From positions 217,939-281,938 of the forward strand of contig SJOL01006395.1 of assembly GCA_004794785.1 (NCBI GenBank): a stretch of 64,000 bases of DNA, read 5' to 3'. Numbering within the stretch: the stretch's first letter is position 1; each line of letters starts with the position of its first letter. This DNA comes from Opisthorchis felineus (lineage: Eukaryota; Platyhelminthes; Trematoda; Opisthorchiida; Opisthorchiidae). Below the pieces are notes generated by a model. It saw only the letters and a program-made list of their open reading frames with translations, was not told where the DNA came from and made no database searches. Shown one piece after another: positions 58,401 to 64,000 of the stretch. The position numbers and the translations under genes are program-made.

Positions 58401-60475
58401 CTGACAGCAAAGGAGAAAATAAAATTAAGCTTGATTTGTGCGAAAATGCACACAGACAAGTAGCCTATACCCACAGTTTCATGCCAAAAGTTTACCAGTT
58501 CCTGATTTATTGCCAAGTAACTGGAATGGCACATACCTAACAGAGATGTGGGGAATTTAAAATAGCTCAGTTTCTACGGCACCACTGGGCCTTGGATATA
58601 GAAAAAAGATAACAATCATTCCGCTGTGACACCCTCTGAGTGCATAGCTGCCAGGCGGAAAATGCACAAGGGCTGAGAAACTGTCAAACTGCTCAAGCCC
58701 AGATGGAAGCGACCCAAAAGCCAGGATGGAGTTCGAGCCATGGGCCTTCCGGTGACTGGTTTAGCGCCTAAACCAATGAGCTGTATCCAGCTAAATCATC
58801 TTAGTGCAAAAGAAATTTTTGATAGCGTTACAGAGACTGTCAAAAGCAGGTAAAGAGGTAACAACAAATGTATATCAACAAAAATCATCCACTGGACTGA
58901 GATTCCGAAAAACAAAGGATGCTTATGATTAATCTCGGTTGTTATCGTAGTGTGCTATTCGCAAACATACGTTTACGGTACAAACCGTACAGTTTAGGAA
59001 TTCGCGACACAGTGAGCGTAACACAGGCGTTCACAGAAAATCAGTGTTTCCAACGTCCTATTTTTCCATTGTTTTCTTAAGTAACCTCGACTTGTTCGAA
59101 CACATTACATGAAGCCAAACAGACTAAGCACAATTGAAAACCACGGACCGCCCGCATCATTCGTCCAGTTAAATCGTACACCCAGAACCATTGTACAACA
59201 CTTGCCATGACTATTTTGCAAGAATTTTGCCTCGGTTAGCTCACCACGGCCTAATCACATCACAGACTTCAGAGCACGTGGTGTACCCATCGCCCATCAG
59301 CACTGTCACAATTCACCATCCGAAAAACCAATGCACAATCACACAGACGTTCACATAATAATTTCCATACCCAGCCAGAGGTAAAACAATCATTACACAC
59401 GACGTCCAACTCGCGTTACTGTTTACTTCAGTTGGTTGTAAAAATTCTTCGCAAACGCTACCCACGGAAGTCGAAACGTTGGGATTATAACACCATATCC
59501 TGCAACACCGTTCTAAAGGATAAACTAAGTGGACTAAGATATCAACATTTCCCCTACCGATTAGAACAGATCATAAGGAACACCAGGAAAGACCGCTTAC
59601 GGACCAAATCAAAGCTTCTGAAATGTGCACGTGTGTGTGGTACCCCCATTGAGAATGTTAAGCTGTCCAGGCTATTGTTCCGAGCACTACTTGCAAGAAA
59701 CAGCAAACAGAGAGTTCGGTCTTCTTTCGAAGTATAAGACCAAAGTAATGAGTAAAAGTTGTGATGCAGTGTAGTGAGAGGAACTGAAATATCCCAAAGA
59801 TCGGAGTAATCTAATATGTTCCACCTGAGCAAACGCAGAATGCCATGTGCGACCAAGAAGCATGAAAGAAAGGCAACTAAAAGAGGTTAGTATACATATC
59901 AAGTCCATGGGCTTGCCATCAAAATTATGTTAATGGCCTCTGAGTTTTTGCCCGCTTGTGTAATTCCACCATGCCCACATGGGAACCGATGACTCATGCA
60001 CCTAAGCATAGATCTTCTCTCATTAAGCGACAATAAGCAGGATGCCAGTCCTCGTAAATGTGTTCACAAATATTATATTAGAAAATTGCCCCAATTATCA
60101 GTCTGATCAAAGGTAAAATGTAGTTGAGATCTCGATCCCACGGATAACTAGTGCTGAAAACCTAAAAGAGACGACATTCGTGAGGACCAGATTCAAACTC
60201 AAGCCACTAAATCGTGATTGCTGTTTCGATAAGATCCATTCTAGTCAACCTTGTTATCTTACGCTTAGGTGAAGCGGTGAACGGTTCGGAACCAACCAAA
60301 GAAGGGTACATGGACAAATCCACCACAGCAACCATGAAGTGATCTCGTTAATCATTGTAAGTCACCCACCTGGTAAAATGCCTAGATACGTAGGGCCAAT
60401 AATGCTTCTTGAAGCCGATGAGCTTACCTCAGCCTTCCTACATCAGCTAACCAAGACAGAAAACGGGAAACGTAC
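58401..60475 (-). other. Intron of the mtSSB gene, with nested SINE
   Basis: This is the 2075-nt spacer between the two coding exons, with donor AGA|GTACGT and acceptor GCTGTCAG. It contains SINE copy 5. It also holds a plus-strand frame at 59425-59737 that starts after a fair acceptor (GTTTACTTCAG) and is rich in K and R (KILRKRYPRKSKRWDY). That frame is unrecognised and may be chance. Confidence 0.55.
58617..58795 (-). repeat. tRNA-derived SINE, copy 5, decayed
   Basis: Minus-strand landmarks: A-box region CAGCTCATTGGTTTAGGCGC, B box ATGGCTCGAACTCC, then GGCTTGAGCAGTTTGACAG and CTATGCACTCAGAGGGTG. It lies inside the mtSSB intron in the same orientation as the gene. Confidence 0.7.
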
Positions 60476-60733
60476 TCTGATGCCAGCGACGGTGCCCAAT
60501 ATATGTATTGAATTGATATCTCCCCCTTGGCGAACCTGGTAATTCTTGACTAGAGATTTCTCATCATCAAGAGGATTTCTGGTTTCCGCCTCATCAGACT
60601 GAAATCCATCCTGATCAAGAGAGTCAGTTGTGTAAAATACACGTCCCAGAGCGAACCGTGCTGATACGGAACATGCAGCTGCACCGTTGCGGCAGAGTTG
60701 ACCCAACAACTTAGATGTAGCGGTCATGAACAT
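60476..60733 (-). CDS. SSBP1: Mitochondrial single-stranded DNA-binding protein, exon 1 (residues 1-86)
   Basis: The frame starts at ATG 60733. The first ~36 residues are rich in R, S and A with no acidic residue (KLLGQLCRNGAAACSVSARF ... RVFYTT), as in a mitochondrial targeting peptide. An acidic linker follows (about residues 37-60). Then INSIHILGTVAG (73-84) matches the first OB-fold strand of mtSSB. The coding part ends at the donor AGA|GTACGT in phase 0, matching exon 2. Reading past the donor reaches a stop 10 codons later, which also supports splicing. The total of 200 residues is longer than the ~150 of human SSBP1, because of the linker and C-terminal end. An upstream non-coding exon cannot be excluded. 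Confidence 0.65.
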
Positions 60734-60739
60734 AGTGCA

Positions 60740-61300
60740 TCAAACCGTGTTGGCAGTCTGCGGGCTGAAAAAAATGGGAAAGCCGGATGGATATGCGGAC
60801 TGCTAGAATTGCTCATCAGTGCGGGTAAAACTGTATTCGGAATGGAATATAAAATCTAGGGATCCAAGAGAAGTCGCATAAATGAGCCTCGCCAATGAAA
60901 TTTTTGGGTATTCGTGGAAATTTATGTTATTGACGGACATACTAACAGAATGACAAAAAACTGACAAAATGTAGAGTGTGAAAAGTCGGGTTTTTGGCGA
61001 AACGTCGTAATAAACGCAACTATATTATGCCTTTGAGGTGGGTGCAGTAGAGGTCGAAAAGAAGCGACAAACATGCTACCAATAATCAACAGCTCCTTCG
61101 TTTTGTGACACATTTTGGCATTGTGGCCGAACTCTAAACGCGCATAAACGCGTCATCAGCGGGGATTTGTCTCGATGTTGATACGACAAAGACGACTGAA
61201 TCCAGATACCAATTTGTTCACCTTGAAATCCACTTCGGATAAAATGAACGTTATTCTGTCAACTACACTCACTGAGCTTGGACTTGTGTCTTAGTCGATT
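60740..61300. other. Intergenic DNA upstream of mtSSB
   Basis: This stretch would hold the mtSSB promoter. No TATA box or other clear element was identified. Confidence 0.3.
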
Positions 61301-61309
61301 TTTGCCGTC

Positions 61310-61311
<2 letters not shown>

Positions 61312-61349
<38 letters not shown>
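61312..61349. repeat. (TA)n microsatellite
   Basis: An uninterrupted TA run of about 38 bp directly before the gag-like fragment. Confidence 0.95.
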
Positions 61350-61351
<2 letters not shown>

Positions 61352-61582
61352 CAGGGTTCGCCCCGGGCTTGCATACGCCGGTTGAAATCACAAATAGCCC
61401 TTCTGGTTACTAAGACGTGTGACAAACTGTCCCAGGTTAACCTGCGAAAAGCAAACGGATCCAACGGAATCCCACGAAAACCGCCCACACCCTGCTGGTT
61501 GTGCGATGGATGGCACTTCTCACACCGCTGTCCGTTTTGCAACCAGGGGTTTTGTAAAAGTCACAAAAATGTTGCAGAGTAA
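61350..61582 (+). pseudogene. Gag-like zinc-knuckle fragment of an LTR retrotransposon
   Basis: The plus frame reads LKSQIALLVTKTCDKLSQV and then PTPCWLCDGWHFSHRCPF, a CX2CX4HX4C zinc knuckle preceded by proline-rich sequence. This matches the 'PCW.CGG.H...DCP' knuckle of flatworm Ty3/gypsy-type gag proteins, which bind the element's RNA. The frame closes at 61580. No protease, RT or integrase was found downstream, and a different element (LINE endonuclease) follows. It is an isolated fragment next to the microsatellite. Confidence 0.45.
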
Positions 61583-61929
61583 GATAAATGAAAACACAGA
61601 GATTGATGTACCACAAGAGCACATCAAGAGGCTTTGACAGCCAAGACGAATTTACCTGACTTGCGTAAGTTTGTCACCCTATACTAATGGCCTATCAGTT
61701 CGACCTCTATTGGCCACAAGTTCTGACATCCTTCCGATTTCTGTGTGAAGTCGGAGCGTGCTTACAGTGCTACCAGTTGAGCCTAGATGTGCATTGTTTG
61801 TAATACACCTGGTGGAACCAGAACTGTTCCGTCACGCCCATTTTGGCTCTACTGGATGGCGCTACAGGGGCCACGAGTGTTCAAACTGGTACAAAATATT
61901 GACTATAAGAATTTAATCGTTTAGTAACT

Positions 61930-62790
61930 GGAATGGATAAGGTTCATGACGCTGATCGAGTTGCAACGGACTGGTACCTATGGACGTGGGAGTCTCACAG
62001 GCGGGAAGTTGATCGATGTCTGTTTATCGTGTCTGCCTACGCCCCAACTGACTGCAGCTCCGAAGCCGTCAAAGACAGGCTTTACGACGCCCTGAATGCC
62101 CGTTGCGGCGAGCTAAAAGCTCAGATATCGTGGTGGTTGCCGGAGATATGAATGCACAAGTGGACAGGCTTAGCGTATCTGAGACTCAATTAGGAGGTCC
62201 ACATAAGTTGGATTCGGTACGTACGGACAGTTGTGAACGATTGCTTCAGCTGTGTGCTGATCGCAGGCTGTTTTTATGCAGTACTAACTTCCGAAATAGC
62301 CGAAGTCGTCTGGCCACATGGTGTCCTCCAACGGCTGCCGGCCACAAACTCAAATCGATCACATTGGCGTCAGTTAACGATGGCGCGGGTCAATAACTGA
62401 CTGCCGGTCGTTTTGGAACATATGTGTGGATTCCAACCACGAACTCGTCCAGAGTCGCTTCTTCCTACGTTTTCCTGAGCCGCGTCAGGTGCGAACAAAT
62501 CGCTTGGCAAGTGAGAGACTGGTAGATCCAGATATTAGACGAATTTACCACAACCGTCTTCTAGAGTCTCTTCCAAATGCTCCACCATCAGATGTGAACT
62601 CATTCTGGGACGAGATTGCCACCTCTTTGCACAGTGCTGGAGATTTTGCCTGTGGCATGGCACCACCAGGCGCACTCAAGCACTGGATATCAGACCGAAT
62701 AGTGGCACTGCTTAAATCTCGGAGAAATGTCCCAGCCGGTCGAGAACATAACTTGATGCGACGAATTATCAGACGGTATTCAGATGGTAA
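61930..62790 (+). mobile_element. LINE (RTE/CR1-like) endonuclease-region fragment
   Basis: Three plus frames give the apurinic-type endonuclease region of a flatworm LINE: CLFIVSAYAPTDCSSEAVKD (about 62.02-62.08 kb), SDIVVVAGDMNAQVDRL (62.12-62.17), DSCERLLQLCADRRLFL, RSRLATWCPPTA (62.31), and a degenerate 'WN-YVDSDHALV' block. It then enters the linker before the RT (LKHWISDRIVALLKSRRNVP, REHNLMRRIIRR to about 62.77 kb). Frameshifts near 62.11 and 62.40 kb inactivate it. The copy stops before the RT, so it is truncated at its 3' side, unlike the two 3'-end copies in this window. Confidence 0.8.
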
Positions 62791-62879
62791 ATTCATCTGC
62801 AAACAACACAATCTACATGAATGTCATCATCATCCAGCTGTCCCTCAAAATCACAGAGTATCAATCATAGCATAGAGCA

Positions 62880-63820
62880 GTACAATAGTATCCGGTTTGG
62901 CCCAATAACATATAATGCCAGTCACATTAGGTAGCCTTATTTTGCCTGGCTGTCGCATTCAATTTTTGCCTCTAATTCTTCCACATTCATTGAATTTCGC
63001 GCAGCTTAGATCAAGAGGTGCGTAACTTAAATTGTCAGACGGAGATTACGCGAGCTGAGAGGAGTCTGTGGGCGCTCCTCTTCTCGGGCCGGAGTCCACT
63101 TGATTCTTATTATACTTGACTGGAGACGCTGCAGCATTCGAACCGTTGTTAATGGTATTTTCGCTGCCAATTTCTCCACAGACTGATTCAGTGTTTGGAA
63201 ATGCACTGAAATCTTGCCTTGGAATCTGTTGATAGGGAGCTTTTCTAAGGAGAACTCCTTCTTCCTGGTGTCATAAGACAACCGAATGACAGTTAGGTCG
63301 TTCTTCGTTATACTTCATATCATTGTCTTTTTAGTTAACCTCATTTGGAGTATGGTTCTCGCACAGTAGGCAATGAGTGCGAATGGTACTAGGGGACTAA
63401 ATGCCGGTTTTTTGGTGGACCCTTTCAGGGTTCTCACAATCAGTCTACTGTTATTTGTCACTCACTGCTTTATCTTTCTTGGAGTTGATTGATGTTCCTC
63501 AGATTTATCATCACGGAAAGGACGCCATCTACGGCAAAGTCAAGCACGAAGAGACTGGACCTTACCGTGGTGTGGCGGTTTGCGCACTTCAGTGACCCAT
63601 TGAGCTATACTGGGGGGTGTCCCGCGACACTCACAGTCTCTCATACCAGGTTGGTCAATGAGTAGAGGTCTAACGAACACAGTCTCTTGGCCCTCTAGCT
63701 TGGGAGTTGGAACATGTGTGGCAACGTGTTCCGTAAAATTGGTAACGTACTTGCATTTCCAGCCCAACACCGCTGCCTTGCGGTTAGGCTTTTGAGCCAA
63801 ATGCTTTGGTTGAGGACCCT
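62880..63820. other. Unassigned non-coding DNA
   Basis: Short frames only. A minus frame at 63281-63027 and a plus frame at 63401-63595 show no motif. Confidence 0.35.
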
Positions 63821-63825
63821 AATCG

Positions 63826-63872
63826 TCCTCCTGTCTAGGTGTGGGCGCAATGGCAGTATCCCAGCCCTCGTA
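63826..63872 (+). repeat. tRNA-derived SINE body fragment, copy 6
   Basis: CCTGTCTAGGTGTGGGCGC and GGCAGTATCCCAGCCCTCGT match the SINE body. The tRNA head and the 3' end are missing. Confidence 0.55.
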
Positions 63873-64000
63873 CAACCATGACATTTACAGCTAACAATGT
63901 TGTCATGCCACATCGGCCGTCGCGTAGTGCCATCAGCCGGGTCGCCTTACTTGCTGCATACAGCAGGGCGGGTAAGCGAAAACATGCTACTGCTGACGCC

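Noticed and set aside
59425..59737. Plus-strand basic frame inside the mtSSB intron
   Set aside because: It has a fair acceptor, but no family match and no upstream exon. Noted within the intron entry only.
60560..60600. A CTGATGAG ... GGAAACC hammerhead-like string on the minus strand
   Set aside because: It lies inside mtSSB exon 1 codons (FQSDEAETR). Only three bases separate the two core strings, so no stem II can form. Chance match.

Overview
The window looks like a piece of a repeat-rich parasitic flatworm genome, most likely a digenean fluke. This is inferred from its contents: degenerate RTE/CR1-like LINEs, Penelope-like elements (PLEs) with a GIY-YIG endonuclease region, hammerhead-ribozyme repeats, tRNA-derived SINEs, (TA)n microsatellites, sparse short exons split by introns, and an assembly gap. 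No bacterial-type operon, rRNA, CRISPR array or phage module was seen. Most long open frames are chance frames or lie inside decayed transposons.

The one gene I can name is a mitochondrial single-stranded DNA-binding protein on the minus strand at 60733-58056. Its two coding exons join in phase across an intron of about 2.07 kb and give 200 residues with an N-terminal targeting-like segment. An AATAAA lies about 130 bp past the stop. Several other exons have good splice sites but unrecognised products. The best are a minus-strand pair at 21.5-21.7 kb and 19.7-19.9 kb with matching intron phase, and a plus-strand pair at 14.77-15.00 kb separated by a 38-nt intron.

Layout: a LINE 3' end on the minus strand (2.2-2.8 kb); a decayed PLE (4.4-6.7 kb); a hammerhead repeat (9.3 kb); SINE, inverted repeat and PLE N-terminal fragment (11.4-13.7 kb); hammerhead remnant and the small-intron gene (14.4-15.0 kb); mostly unassigned intron or intergenic DNA with the minus-strand exon pair (15-26 kb); a repeat tail (26.0 kb); a LINE 3' end (28.4-29.1 kb); microsatellites, the gap and a head-to-head PLE junction (31.3-33.7 kb); PLE 3' tails and hammerhead repeats (33.8-36.1 kb); a tRNA-like sequence or SINE (40.4-40.65 kb); SINE copies at 44.0, 47.4, 55.8, 58.6 and 63.8 kb; the best-preserved hammerhead (45.1 kb); further repeat copies (48.8 and 52.1 kb); a palindromic PLE mini-insertion (57.75 kb); mtSSB (58.0-60.7 kb); and gag-like zinc-knuckle and LINE endonuclease fragments (61.3-62.8 kb).

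The most interesting system is a dispersed short repeat that carries a type I hammerhead ribozyme fold. In the 45.14 kb copy the catalytic core and a multi-segment stem I are all present, with a three-base-pair stem III that has no loop. Several copies have their 3' tail also present as an inverted copy on the 5' side, giving a fold-back layout (inverted tail, ribozyme, tail). PLE 3' remnants lie next to one copy, so the repeat may be a non-autonomous partner of the PLEs. All functional statements come from reading the sequence alone.
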